DNA of 64,000 nt from Janthinobacterium sp. (GCF_009923995.1 NZ_RFSK01000001.1:172469-236468); one strand, 5' to 3'. Positions 1-9,296 are shown, numbered from the stretch's first letter. Numbers and translations: made by a program. The notes: generated by a model from the letters alone, not told the origin.

Positions 1-48
1 GCGCACGCCGACCTGCCACTCGAAGGGAAATTGTTTGATGATGCTCAT
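1..48 (-). CDS. LolC/LolE-family lipoprotein-releasing permease, N-terminus only (partial)
   Basis: An ATG at 48 on the minus strand, preceded by a GGGAG-type ribosome site, opens a frame of 16 codons that runs off the left edge and reads MSIIKQFPFEWQVGVR. The FP(F/Y)EWQ(V/I)G.R stretch is how many betaproteobacterial LolC/LolE proteins begin, just before their first membrane segment. Those proteins form the inner-membrane permease of LolCDE, which extracts lipoproteins from the inner membrane. The call rests on 16 residues only. It lies 95 bp downstream of the TolC-like gene on the same strand. Confidence 0.55.
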   Translation of the reverse strand, partial: MSIIKQFPFEWQVGVR

Positions 49-142
49 GCGCTCCCGCGACAACGATGATATGCGAGCGCGCAGTGTGCCACACAATGGG
101 TGTTTCATGCATCAACTCTGCGTGAAACAGCGCACCCCTGCC

Positions 143-1435
143 CTATTTTGCCTCCTGCGCCAGGCCGAAAACCCGCAACAGCTGGCCCGCCAGCGCATAT
201 TGCCGCATCTGCGCCAGGGTCAGCCGGTGCAGCTGGTCGATGCGCCGCTGCTGTATCGTGAAATACGTGTCGCGCGTCTGGATGATCTGCTGCAGGTTGC
301 GCCGCCCCGCCTCGTACTGGATGGTCCCGCCGCGCACCACGAAGGCCATCTTCCTTTCCTGCTCGTCGAGCAGGGCCAGGGTGCGCTGCGCGTTGGCGAT
401 GCGCGGCAGCATGCTGGCCAGGTCCGCACGCGTGCCCTGCTCGGCGCGCGCCACGTCCGCCTCGGCCGCCTGGGCGCGGCTGATGCTCTCGTCGCGCTGC
501 GCCAGGCTGCCCCCGCCCAGCGGGATTTCCCAGCTCACGCCCACCGACCAGCCCCGCTGCTGTATCGTCGACGGCGGCGGCGTCGTCTTGTTATTGAGCA
601 GATGGCTGACATTCAGGTCCACCTTGGGCGCCAGGGTGGCCGCCACGCCTCGCACGCGCAGCTGGGCCGCCGCCGCCCGCTCGCGCGCGGCGCGCAACTG
701 CGCCTGCTGCGTGTCGGCGTTTTCCAGGGCCTGCGCCGGCAGGGGCGCAAAGGCGAAGTCGGCAAACTGCGCCACCGGCTCGAAAGCCAGCGCCTCGAGC
801 TTGATGCGCGCCGCCTGCTGGTCCGTCAGCAAGCCATCGTGCACCAGTTCCGCGTCCAGCTGCGAACTTTGCGCCAGTTCGCGGTCCACTTCCGACGATT
901 TGCCCAGCTCCGCCTGGCGCGTCACCTGGCGCACCAGCTGCGTCACGTCGCGCAAGCGCTCCTGCGACTGCAGCAGGCTGCGTTCCAGGCGCTGCATGTC
1001 GAAATACGCTTCGGCCAGCTTTTCCGCGCTTTCCGCCCTGGCCCGCTCCACGTCGAAGGCGGCGCCGGCCATCTCGCGTTCGGCCGCATCGAGTTCTGCG
1101 CGGTCGGCGCCGCCGTTGTACACGTTCCAGCGCACGCTCGCCTCCACCTGGTGCGTGCGGCGTTCCACGTCCAGCGTGCCATCGAGGTCCTTGCTGCGCC
1201 CCCGCGTCGCCTGCAGGGCCGCATTCGGGAACAGGCGCGAGCGGGCCTGCCTGTAGCGCGCTTCGGTGGTGGCCAGCGCCGCCTGCGCGGCCACCACCTG
1301 CGGGTCGCGCGGCACGGCGCGCGCCAGCAGCGCGGGCAAGCCGCGCATGGACTGGGCCTGGAAGGTGGCCGGCGGCGCGGACTGCGCCACCGCGTTCGCG
1401 CAGGCGAACATGATACAGATCAAATAAGCACGCAT
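143..1435 (-). CDS. TolC/LapE-type outer-membrane efflux protein of type I secretion
   Basis: This 430-residue protein should form the outer-membrane channel of the type I secretion system encoded just upstream. It opens with a short signal peptide (roughly residues 1-18, ending AVAQ). Long amphipathic helices follow, with two similar halves as in the outer-membrane efflux protein family, for example around YRQARSRLFPNAAL and the later YEAGRRNLQQI segment. The start is fixed by coupling: the ATG at 1435 shares one base with the TGA of the membrane-fusion gene (TGATG). A longer open frame extends upstream but only overlaps that gene. Length suits the LapE/TolC family. Gene order ABC, fusion protein, TolC matches LapBCE-like adhesin exporters; substrate identity is inferred. 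Confidence 0.9.
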   Translation of the reverse strand: MRAYLICIMFACANAVAQSAPPATFQAQSMRGLPALLARAVPRDPQVVAAQAALATTEARYRQARSRLFPNAALQATRGRSKDLDGTLDVERRTHQVEASVRWNVYNGGADRAELDAAEREMAGAAFDVERARAESAEKLAEAYFDMQRLERSLLQSQERLRDVTQLVRQVTRQAELGKSSEVDRELAQSSQLDAELVHDGLLTDQQAARIKLEALAFEPVAQFADFAFAPLPAQALENADTQQAQLRAARERAAAAQLRVRGVAATLAPKVDLNVSHLLNNKTTPPPSTIQQRGWSVGVSWEIPLGGGSLAQRDESISRAQAAEADVARAEQGTRADLASMLPRIANAQRTLALLDEQERKMAFVVRGGTIQYEAGRRNLQQIIQTRDTYFTIQQRRIDQLHRLTLAQMRQYALAGQLLRVFGLAQEAK

Positions 1436-2748
1436 CACCGCTCCTGCAGGGAAGACTGCAAGCCGCGCAGCACGGGCTTGAACACATATTGCAGCACCGA
1501 GCGGCGCCCCGTCAGGATGCCGACGTCGACGGGCATGCCTGGCGTGATGGGCAGCACCTTGCCATGCGCCGTCAGCTGGCTGCGGTCGGTACTCAGCTGC
1601 ACCTCGAAATACGGCTCGTTGCGTTCGTCGGGAATGGCGTCGGCGCCCACGCGCACCACCTGCGCCTGCATGCGGCCATACGTGGTGGCGTCGTACGCCA
1701 GCACGTTGGCCGAGGCGCGCTGTCCCACGTGGATAAAACCGATGTCCGACGGCTTGACGCGCACGGAAACGAGCATTTCCGAGTCGGCGGGCACGATTTC
1801 CAGGATCGGCTTGCCCGGCTGCGCCACGCCGCCCACGGTGGCCACGAGCACGCGGTTGACGACGCCGTCGACGGGCGCCGTCACGTCGCGCCGGCTGACC
1901 TGGTCCTGCTGGCCCTTCACCGTGCTGGCCAGGGCGCCCGCCTTGGTCTCGTATTCGCTGCGCTGGGCGCCCCACTGGCCGCGCATGCGCGCTTCCACTT
2001 CGCCCGCCTGGGCCTGCGCCTCGGCCAGGGTGGCCGCCAGGCGCGGCACGGAAGCGCGCAGGCTGTCGAGTTCCGTGCGCTGCTGCTGCACGCGCTGCTG
2101 CGCATTCAGGTAGTCGCCGCGCGACCCGGCGCCTTCTTTAAACAGGCGCTCTTCGATCGACAGGCTTTCCAGGGCGATCTTCAAGCCCGTATCGAGTTGC
2201 GCGATGCGGCTGTGGGCCTCGGCCAGCTCGCCGCGCCGGCGCGTCACGCCTTCGCGCGCGGCCGCCGTGGCGGAGGCGAATTCGCGCTGGCCGTCGCGCC
2301 ACAGCTGCGTTTCCTTGGCGATCAGCTCGGGCGCCTCTTGCTGCCACTCGGGCGCGAAGCGGGGAGTACCGCCGGACAGCAGCGCATCGAGGCGCGCCCT
2401 GCCCGCCAGCGCGGCCAGGCGGTTCTGCACGCTGGCGCCCAGGTTGGCGTCATACTGGGCCGTGTCCAGGCGCAGCAGCAGGTCGCCGCGGCGCACGCGC
2501 TGGCCCGGCTTCACGAGCATTTCGCGCACGATGCCCCCTTCCAGGCTTTGCACTTCCTGCAGGTGCGACGGCGGCGTGATGGCGCCGCGGCCATGCACGG
2601 ACACGTCGAGCTGGGCGAAGGCGGCCCAGGCCAGCACCAGCACCAGCAGCACTGCGATCAGGGCCAGCATGCGCGTGACGATGCGCTGCGGCTCCCTCTC
2701 CGGGTCCGGGTGGGCCGCCGGCAGCGGACGGGCGTTCAGGGCGCTCAT
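1435..2748 (-). CDS. HlyD-family membrane fusion protein of type I secretion
   Basis: This 437-residue periplasmic adaptor should link the inner-membrane ABC exporter to the TolC-like channel. A short cytoplasmic tail is followed by one membrane segment (about residues 27-46). Then comes the first half of the lipoyl/barrel-sandwich domain (around GGIVREMLVKPGQRVRRGD, residues 72-90), a long coiled coil and the returning half with the typical VTAPVDGVVNRV motif. The start ATG overlaps the stop of the ABC gene as ATGA, and its stop overlaps the TolC-like start, so the three genes are translationally coupled. LapC/HlyD-like; no missing parts. Confidence 0.93.
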   Translation of the reverse strand: MSALNARPLPAAHPDPEREPQRIVTRMLALIAVLLVLVLAWAAFAQLDVSVHGRGAITPPSHLQEVQSLEGGIVREMLVKPGQRVRRGDLLLRLDTAQYDANLGASVQNRLAALAGRARLDALLSGGTPRFAPEWQQEAPELIAKETQLWRDGQREFASATAAAREGVTRRRGELAEAHSRIAQLDTGLKIALESLSIEERLFKEGAGSRGDYLNAQQRVQQQRTELDSLRASVPRLAATLAEAQAQAGEVEARMRGQWGAQRSEYETKAGALASTVKGQQDQVSRRDVTAPVDGVVNRVLVATVGGVAQPGKPILEIVPADSEMLVSVRVKPSDIGFIHVGQRASANVLAYDATTYGRMQAQVVRVGADAIPDERNEPYFEVQLSTDRSQLTAHGKVLPITPGMPVDVGILTGRRSVLQYVFKPVLRGLQSSLQER

Positions 2749-4913
2749 GCCGCCGCTCCCTGTTCCACCACGGCGCTGGCGGCGGCAGGCCTGGCGGCCT
2801 GGCTGTTCAGCACGCGCATGACCTCGTCGCGGGGGCCGTCGGCGACGATGCGCCCCTTGTCGAAGACGATCAGCCGGTCCACCAGCGCCAGCATGGCCAT
2901 GCGGTGGGTGACGAGCACGACGGTCGTATCCTGCAATGTCCGCAGGCGGGCGATCAGGCGCTGCTCCGTGGCCGGGTCGAACATGCTGCTCGGTTCATCG
3001 AGCAGCAGCATGGGCGGCTTTGCCAGCAGGGCGCGGGCCATGGCCACGGCCTGCCGCTGGCCGCCGGACAGGCGCTCGCCCCGCTCGCCCACCTCCGTCG
3101 CCACGCCCTGGGGCAGCTGGGTGATGATGTCGTCCAGGCAGGCCAGGCGGATGGCGTCGAGCAGGTGCTCATCGTCGGGCTGGCTGCGTCCCAGTTCGAT
3201 GTTGTCGCGCAGGGTGCCGTGGAACAGGGTCACGTCCTGCGGCACGTAGCCGATCTGGCGGCGCAGGCTCAAGGGTTCGAGCTGGGTGCTGGCCAGGTCG
3301 TCGAACAGCACGCTGCCGCTTTGCGGGCCATATTGGTTGAGCAGCAGCCGCAGCAAGGTGCTCTTGCCGGAACCGAGCTTGCCGATCACGCCCACCCGTT
3401 CACCGGGACGGATCTGCAAATTGAGCTTGTCCAGCAGCGGCGGCGAGTTCGGGTAGGCAAAGCCCACGTCGCGGAACTCGATGCGCCCGGACAGGGGCGG
3501 CGCCTGCAGGCTGGCCGCATCGTCGTCCGTGGGCGCTTCCATGATCTTGTTCAGTGCGTGGTAGGACAGCTTGGTCTGCTCCCAGCGCATGATCAGGCCC
3601 GCGATCTGGCTCACGGGCGCCAGGGCGCGGCCCGTGAGCATGCTCACGGCGATGATCTGGCCCAGGGTCAGCAAGTGTTCGCCCATCAGCAAGGCCCCCG
3701 TGGCCACCACGGCCACGCCGGACAGCGCCAGCACGGCCGTGTTGATGTAATTGACGCGACTGACGATTTCGCGCGTCTCGACGCTGTTGGCGGCGATGGC
3801 CACCGTCAGGCTTTCCCATTTGCGCCGGCTCCACGCCTCGGCGCCCAGCACCTTGATGGTGTCGAGGCCATTCATGGTTTCGAACAGGTGCGCCGTGCGC
3901 TGCGCGCTTTCCTGCATCGAGGCGGCCACGTGGCGCGCCAGGGCCGCGCGCGAGGCGAAGGCGACCAGCAGCAGGATGGGGATGGCCACCAGGGGCACGA
4001 GCACGAGCCAGCCCCCCACCAGCGCGATGACGAGCAGGAACAGCAGCAAGAAGGGCAAGTCGCCCAGGGTCGTCAGGGTGGTGGAAGCAAAGAATTCGCG
4101 CACGGATTCGAAATCGCGCACGGTATTGGCCAACGTCCCCCCTGAAGCAGGCCGGCTGGCCGCGCGCAGGCGCAGGCACTGGGCAAAGATGTTCGACGAC
4201 AGCGCCACGTCCATGCGGCGCGACGCCGTTTCCACCAGTTCGCCGCGCAGCAGGCGCATGGCCAGCTCGAAGCCCGTCAGCGCCACCACGGCGATGGTCA
4301 GCACCCACAGGCTGGCCGTGGCATTGTTCGGGATCACGCGGTCGTACACGGCCATGGCGTAGAACGGCACCAGCGCGCCGATGACGTTGAGCACCAGGGT
4401 GCCCAGCAGGGCCCAGCGGAAGATCCAGCGGTTGCGGTTGAAGACGTCCCAGAACCAGCGCCCCGCCACCGGCATGCTGTAAAGGAGGCTGCGCTGGTCG
4501 TAGAACATCACGGGACGCACGGCCACCCAGCGCCCCTCGGGCACTTCCTGCGCCAGCGCAGCCCCGTCGAGCCAGGAACTGCCTTCGATGCCGGGCACGT
4601 GGCACTCATACCGGCCATCGGCCATGGCCAGCACCACCAGCACCTGCCCTTCCCCGTTGAGCAGCAGGGCCGGCATTTCCGTGGGGCGGCGCGGCTTGTC
4701 TGCCGGCAACGCGGTGCCGGCCAGGGTGGCCTGCGCCAGCGCCTGGCCGAGGGCATCGGCGGCGGCCGGGCGGACCTGGGCGGCCACGCTGGCGCGCAGG
4801 CGCTCGGCCTGCACGGCCACGCCGAACAGGCGCGCCAGGAAGACGATGGCCTCGGCGATGGCATGGGGAGGCATGCCGGCAGCGGCGCGGGAAGTGTCGG
4901 AAGGTGGGGTCAT
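2745..4913 (-). CDS. Type I secretion ABC exporter (LapB-like permease/ATPase)
   Basis: This 722-residue inner-membrane exporter should energise type I secretion. An N-terminal domain of about 130 residues resembles the C39-like domain of HlyB/LapB exporters but has no catalytic cysteine, so it should bind rather than cleave substrate. Six membrane segments lie at roughly 165-430. The ATPase domain has Walker A GKLGSGKST, signature LSGGQRQ, Walker B MLLLDEPSS and the switch histidine in VTHR. Type I exporters of this layout move proteins with uncleaved C-terminal signals; the SdrD-repeat protein encoded two genes upstream is the likely cargo. A strong terminator lies between this gene and the PEP-CTERM gene, so it may have its own promoter. 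No strong ribosome site is visible at the ATG. Confidence 0.93.
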   Translation of the reverse strand: MTPPSDTSRAAAGMPPHAIAEAIVFLARLFGVAVQAERLRASVAAQVRPAAADALGQALAQATLAGTALPADKPRRPTEMPALLLNGEGQVLVVLAMADGRYECHVPGIEGSSWLDGAALAQEVPEGRWVAVRPVMFYDQRSLLYSMPVAGRWFWDVFNRNRWIFRWALLGTLVLNVIGALVPFYAMAVYDRVIPNNATASLWVLTIAVVALTGFELAMRLLRGELVETASRRMDVALSSNIFAQCLRLRAASRPASGGTLANTVRDFESVREFFASTTLTTLGDLPFLLLFLLVIALVGGWLVLVPLVAIPILLLVAFASRAALARHVAASMQESAQRTAHLFETMNGLDTIKVLGAEAWSRRKWESLTVAIAANSVETREIVSRVNYINTAVLALSGVAVVATGALLMGEHLLTLGQIIAVSMLTGRALAPVSQIAGLIMRWEQTKLSYHALNKIMEAPTDDDAASLQAPPLSGRIEFRDVGFAYPNSPPLLDKLNLQIRPGERVGVIGKLGSGKSTLLRLLLNQYGPQSGSVLFDDLASTQLEPLSLRRQIGYVPQDVTLFHGTLRDNIELGRSQPDDEHLLDAIRLACLDDIITQLPQGVATEVGERGERLSGGQRQAVAMARALLAKPPMLLLDEPSSMFDPATEQRLIARLRTLQDTTVVLVTHRMAMLALVDRLIVFDKGRIVADGPRDEVMRVLNSQAARPAAASAVVEQGAAA

Positions 4914-4926
4914 GATGGATTCACAA

Positions 4927-4964
4927 TAAAACGCTGCGGCGCGCCGGTCGGGCGCGCCGCAGCG
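4927..4964 (-). terminator. Rho-independent terminator after the PEP-CTERM gene
   Basis: A perfect 14-bp stem (arms 4932-4945 and 4951-4964) with a 5-base loop is followed on the minus strand by TTTTATT. It lies 50 bp past the PEP-CTERM stop and 14 bp before the ABC exporter start, so it should separate or attenuate transcription between the two. Confidence 0.85.
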
Positions 4965-5013
4965 GGCACGCTATCGCTTGCGCGATGAGCGATGAACGAA
5001 AATGAAATGCGCC

Positions 5014-5688
5014 TTAAACGGGCGCGGCGGCGCCCTTGCGGCGGCGCGCCATGCAGCCCAGCAAGCCCAGCCCCGCCACCAGCATGGCCCAGGTCTGCGC
5101 TTCCGGCACGGGCGACACGGTAAGCAGGGTTTGCGAGGCAGGATTGACGCTGGTCAAGCTCGTGTAGCTGTACAGGTTCTGGATGGCGCCATGGCCCGTG
5201 GCCACGCCCAGCATGGTGTTGGCCTGGCTGACGACGGCATTGCTCAGGTTCTTGAAGCGCAGGTCGCCCGTCAGCAGGTTGGTGTTGTCATTATTCAATT
5301 CCCACAGGGCCAGCTGGAAGGCGGCCGCGCCATTCGCGTTGCTGGCCGCATTCGCTACCGACGAGGTATAAAAGCCTTCATACAGGCGCTTGACGGCGTC
5401 GCTGGCGGCAAAGGCGCCGCTGCTGTAGCTGTTCGACGCGCTGTTCAAGGCGACGTGCGGGTCCAGGCAAAACGCCAGGAAGCTGTTGCTGTCGTAGCTG
5501 ACTTGCCAGACGGAAGGCGTGATGGCATTGCCGCTGCCAAAGGCGCCGCCGGTGGCCGTGAACAGGGGCACGCCATAGAAATCGTCGACGGTCAGTTTGG
5601 AACCGGCCGCCAGGGCGCTGCTGCTGGCCAGGGCAAAGGCGGCGGCCGCCAGGGTGCCGCGGACGATCAGGTGCATGGATTTTTTCAT
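5014..5688 (-). CDS. PEP-CTERM exported protein with thioester-domain-like Cys/Gln pair
   Basis: This 224-residue protein has an N-terminal signal peptide (residues 1-27, ending ALAA). Its C-terminal sorting tail consists of VPEA at 194-197, a hydrophobic segment and an RRRK cluster. That tail is the PEP-CTERM signal recognised by exosortase, so the mature protein should be exported and processed at the envelope. Between the two lie Cys74 in FLAFCLDP and Gln125 in AFQLALWEL. The spacing and contexts resemble the Cys and Gln of thioester domains, which form an internal Cys-Gln bond that captures surfaces covalently. The motif is also common in PEP-CTERM proteins of unknown role. A GGGAAA ribosome site precedes the ATG. 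No exosortase gene is in the window. Confidence 0.85.
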   Translation of the reverse strand: MKKSMHLIVRGTLAAAAFALASSSALAAGSKLTVDDFYGVPLFTATGGAFGSGNAITPSVWQVSYDSNSFLAFCLDPHVALNSASNSYSSGAFAASDAVKRLYEGFYTSSVANAASNANGAAAFQLALWELNNDNTNLLTGDLRFKNLSNAVVSQANTMLGVATGHGAIQNLYSYTSLTSVNPASQTLLTVSPVPEAQTWAMLVAGLGLLGCMARRRKGAAAPV

Positions 5689-5726
5689 TATGTTTCCCTA
5701 AATATTTATAGTCAGTATCGAAAGGC

Positions 5727-5752
5727 GCCGGCCCCCTGAGGCAGGGGCCGGC
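5727..5752 (-). terminator. GC-rich stem-loop after the SdrD-repeat gene
   Basis: Inverted arms GCCGGCCCC (5727-5735) and GGGGCCGGC (5744-5752) lie between the SdrD-repeat stop and the PEP-CTERM start. On the minus strand only CCTTTCG follows, not a full T-run, so termination would be partial. The PEP-CTERM gene may be read from the upstream promoter. Confidence 0.4.
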
Positions 5753-5789
5753 AGCGGTGCCAGGCGCGGTTACGGCCTGGTACGGGACA

Positions 5790-8700
5790 TCAGGCAGCCA
5801 TTTCCTGGGGCTGGGTCGTTGCGTGGGCCATGGCGCGGCGCAGGACGTCGGCCATGTCGCACTGGGCCTGGACTTCCGCGGCCGGGGCGGCGGCTGGCGC
5901 GGCGGCAACCGTCGTCACCGTGCCATCCTGGCCCAGCACCACGTCGAGCGTGCTGTCGTCGCGCAGCAGGTCGGCCATGCTGGGCAGGTGCACGCCGGCG
6001 GCGGCCGCATCCTTGGCGTCGACGTTGAAATACACGTCCGTCATGTCGACCGTCTTGCCGTCGGCCAGGGTGGCACTGCTGCGCTCCAGGTGCAGATTGC
6101 TGTTGGCGTCGAGGAAAGGCAGTGCCGTGTAGCCCACCGTCAGGCTGGCCACGCCCGCGTCGTGCAGGGACATCAGCTCGCCCTCGTCCGTTACGCCATT
6201 GCTGTTGGCGTCGCGCCAGATGCGCAGTTCCGCGAAATGCTCGTCCTTCGCATCGACCACGCCGTCGCCGTTCGAGTCATAGCTGGACAGCTTGGCAAAG
6301 CCCGTGCCCTTCTCATTGCCGCCGAACAACTCGGAAATATTGTCGATCTTGCCATTGCCATTGCTGTCGATGGCCAGCAAGCCGTCCTGGGCCGAGACCC
6401 AGCCCGTCTGGATGGCGCTGCCCGTGCCCAGCAGGTCGAAGCTGCCGTGGAAGTCGGCGCGGGCGATCGTGTGCACGCCGTCACCGTTCAGGTCGATGAC
6501 GATGGGCGTGATGGCCGCATCCCAGCTCATGTCGTTCTGGCCCGATGCCAGTTTCAAGATGTCCGTGTAGACCACGTTGGCCGTCGTGCCATTGCTGTTG
6601 ACGTCCGAATCGATGTTGTCGTTCGTGCCCACGTTCTTCGCGCCCCAGCGCCACGTATCCATGGCGTAGCCCGCGTGATACACGCCCGACTTGTCGAATT
6701 TGAGCGAATAGCTGCCCGGATCGAGGTTGCTGAACAGGTAATTGCCATTGGCATTCGTGTAGGTGGTGGCCAGCAGCACGCCGCTGCCCGAGTACAGCTG
6801 CACCTTGATGTTGGCGATGCCCGCTTCGTTCGCATCCTGCACGCCGTCGTGGTCGGCGTCGCGCCACACCTTGTCGCCCAGGCTGGCCTTGCGGTAGATG
6901 CCCGCATCCCAGCTCATGTCGTTCTGGCCGGCGGCCAGGTTGATCAGGGCCGAGCGCCCCGTGCTGACATCGACGTCGGAATCCGTGGCGTCATTGCCGA
7001 CATTCGCCTTGGTGTAATAGAAGCCCGATGGACGGATGACTTCGACCTTGTAGCTGCCGGCCGCCAGTTCGCTGAACAGGTAGTTGCCGCTGGCATTCGT
7101 CGTCGTCGTGGCGATGACCTGGTTGCCGGCATTGAGCAGGTTGACCTTCACGCCCGCCACGCCCAGTTCGCCCGCATCCTGCACGCCGTTGTAGTTGTTG
7201 TCTTCCCAGACGCGGTCGCCGATGGACGCCGTGTTGAGCTTGACCAGGCCCGCGTCCCAGTCCAGCTGCACGTCGCCCGATTTCAGCACGGCCATGGTGG
7301 TGGTGTAGCCCGTGGCCGGATTGACGTCGGAATCCGTGGCATAGCCGCCAATGTCCGCCTTGGTGAAGCCGTAGCCGGCCGGCGGCACGAAGCCCAGGTA
7401 ATAGTTGCCTGGCACCAGGTTGCTGAACAGATAGTTACCGTTCGCATCCGTCGTGGCGCTGGCGACGACGGCGCCGTTGCCGTTGTACAGGTTGACTTTC
7501 ACGCCGCCCACGCCCGTTTCGCCCGCATCCTGGGTGCCGTTGCCATTCGCATCGAACCACACGCGGTCGCCGATGGACGCCGTCTTGTACAGGCCCGCGT
7601 CGAGATCCTTGTAGTTCTGGCCGGCAACGACCGTCACCTGGCCGCTGTTGCCCAGCGCATTGATGTCGCTGTCGAGCGCGTCATTGCTGCCCGCATCCTT
7701 GACGGTGGTCAAGTAACCGGCGGGCGCGACGACGGCGATGGAATACGTGCCGGGATCGACGCTGAAGTTGTAATAGCCGGTGGCATCCGTCACGGTCGAG
7801 CCGATCACGCTGCCGGCCGCATTCTTCAGCTGCACGGTGACGCCGCCGATGCCGGACTCGCCCGCATCCTGGATGCCGTTGGCGTTCGTGTCATGCCAGA
7901 CCCGGTCGCCCAGGGTGGCCGGCAGGGCCACGATGCCCGCGTCCACGCTGTGGTTGCTGTCGCCCGAGGCCAGCAGCACCTGCGCCGTGCGGCCATCCAC
8001 ATTCGCGTCCGAGTCGCGCTGGTCGTCGCCGCCCTGGTCCTGGCCCGTGAAGACATAGCCGGCCGGCAAGGTGGTTTTATCGAACTGCACGCTGTAGGCG
8101 CCCGGCTTCAAATTCGTGAACAGGTAGTTGCCGTTGGCGTCCGTCACCAGCGGACTGCCGACGGAGTTGCCCGACGCATCGAGCAGGGTCACTTTCACGC
8201 CGGCGGCGCCTTTTTCGCCCGCATCCTGCACGCCATTCTTGTTGGTATCGAACCAGACGCGGTCGCCCAGCTCGGCCGTGCGGTACAGGCCCGCGTCCAG
8301 GGTCAGATTGGTCTCGCCCGGCGCCAGGGTGACGGGCGCCATCGTGCCGCTGGCGTCGATATTGCTGTCCCTGGCCGTGTCGCCGCCCTGGTTGGCGGCC
8401 GTCGGCACGTAGCCGGCCGGCGCCACCACGGTCACGGAATACGTGCCCGGGTTGACGTCAAAGTGGTAGCCGCCGCTGGCGTCCGTCGTGGTGGTGGCCA
8501 CCACGTTGCCGGCCGTATCCTTCAGCTGCACCACCACGTTGGCGATGCCCGCCTCGCCCGCATCCTGCACGCCGTTGGCGTTCCTGTCTTCCCAGACGAA
8601 GTCGCCCAGGTGGGCCATCGGCACCTTGAAGGTCAGGTAATGGGGGACCAGGCTCAGGTCCTGCGCATTGCAGCCGGCCGTGCCGCCGTCGTCGCGCACC

Positions 8701-9296
8701 TTGAAACCGAGGTCGAAGTCGCCCGCGACCGTCTGGCTGGGCACGAAGACTAGGTGGCCCGCGCGGATGTCGTCGATGGAGACTTCCGTGCCCACCGCCA
8801 CGGCCACGCCGTTGAGCAGCACCTGCCCCGCCGTCGTCGTATTGGTGATGACGATGGACTTGAAGCCGTCATGCTCGACGTCGTCGTGGAAGCCGAAATC
8901 GCCTTCGCTCAGCACGACACTATTGCCGTTGAGCAAAGTAAACGTCTTGTCGGCCGCATCGGGCGCGTCGTTGACGGGGTCGATGACCACTTGCAGGACC
9001 AGCTGGACGATGTCGCCATTGCCCTTGTCGATCGTCACCTCGATGGTGGAAAAGCTGCCGTTGTAGTTGGCGGCCCAGTCGCCGGGGCGCACGTAGACGG
9101 TATCCGCGTCGAGCAAGCCGAACAGCGGCGTATTCGTGCTCGATTCCGTGTCATCAGGCAAGATAACGTTGAAGGCCTTGATGTTCAGGTCGCCCTGGGC
9201 CGTGTAGCCGGCCTGGATCAGCAGGTCGCGGATGTCGAAATTCTTGCTCGTGTCTTCGCAGACGTGGACGGTGGTCGACAGATTGTAGGTGGTCAT
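5790..9296 (-). CDS. Large SdrD-repeat, Ca-binding surface protein, probable type I secretion substrate
   Basis: This 1168-residue protein has no Sec signal peptide. Residues 1-225 hold beta-rich, cadherin/VCBS-like modules (VVIDPVNDAPDA near 103-115). Six SdrD B-type repeats follow at about 228-338, 341-456, 460-570, 573-686, 689-800 and 803-928, each opening G(D/N).VW.D.N.NG.QDAGE. Residues 931-1045 carry four EF-hand/dockerin-like loops, such as DLNGDGVHT, DSNGNGKID, DSNGDGVVD and DANSNGVTD. The last ~100 residues are the place expected for an uncleaved type I secretion signal. RTX nonapeptides are absent. The ATG at 9296 has an excellent CAGGAGG site. Lack of a signal peptide plus the downstream ABC/HlyD/TolC genes make it the likely cargo; role in adhesion or biofilm is inferred. 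Confidence 0.9.
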   Translation of the reverse strand: MTTYNLSTTVHVCEDTSKNFDIRDLLIQAGYTAQGDLNIKAFNVILPDDTESSTNTPLFGLLDADTVYVRPGDWAANYNGSFSTIEVTIDKGNGDIVQLVLQVVIDPVNDAPDAADKTFTLLNGNSVVLSEGDFGFHDDVEHDGFKSIVITNTTTAGQVLLNGVAVAVGTEVSIDDIRAGHLVFVPSQTVAGDFDLGFKVRDDGGTAGCNAQDLSLVPHYLTFKVPMAHLGDFVWEDRNANGVQDAGEAGIANVVVQLKDTAGNVVATTTTDASGGYHFDVNPGTYSVTVVAPAGYVPTAANQGGDTARDSNIDASGTMAPVTLAPGETNLTLDAGLYRTAELGDRVWFDTNKNGVQDAGEKGAAGVKVTLLDASGNSVGSPLVTDANGNYLFTNLKPGAYSVQFDKTTLPAGYVFTGQDQGGDDQRDSDANVDGRTAQVLLASGDSNHSVDAGIVALPATLGDRVWHDTNANGIQDAGESGIGGVTVQLKNAAGSVIGSTVTDATGYYNFSVDPGTYSIAVVAPAGYLTTVKDAGSNDALDSDINALGNSGQVTVVAGQNYKDLDAGLYKTASIGDRVWFDANGNGTQDAGETGVGGVKVNLYNGNGAVVASATTDANGNYLFSNLVPGNYYLGFVPPAGYGFTKADIGGYATDSDVNPATGYTTTMAVLKSGDVQLDWDAGLVKLNTASIGDRVWEDNNYNGVQDAGELGVAGVKVNLLNAGNQVIATTTTNASGNYLFSELAAGSYKVEVIRPSGFYYTKANVGNDATDSDVDVSTGRSALINLAAGQNDMSWDAGIYRKASLGDKVWRDADHDGVQDANEAGIANIKVQLYSGSGVLLATTYTNANGNYLFSNLDPGSYSLKFDKSGVYHAGYAMDTWRWGAKNVGTNDNIDSDVNSNGTTANVVYTDILKLASGQNDMSWDAAITPIVIDLNGDGVHTIARADFHGSFDLLGTGSAIQTGWVSAQDGLLAIDSNGNGKIDNISELFGGNEKGTGFAKLSSYDSNGDGVVDAKDEHFAELRIWRDANSNGVTDEGELMSLHDAGVASLTVGYTALPFLDANSNLHLERSSATLADGKTVDMTDVYFNVDAKDAAAAGVHLPSMADLLRDDSTLDVVLGQDGTVTTVAAAPAAAPAAEVQAQCDMADVLRRAMAHATTQPQEMAA

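Noticed and set aside
6500..8650. Tandem DNA repeats or a CRISPR array in the SdrD-repeat gene
   Set aside because: The repetition is at protein level; repeat units are ~110 codons and diverged. No CRISPR-like spacing is present anywhere in the window.
5757..8753. A 998-codon open frame on the plus strand across the SdrD-repeat gene
   Set aside because: It is antisense to a clearly real repeat protein; its residues are a low-information Val/Arg/His/Ala mix produced by high-GC codon bias.
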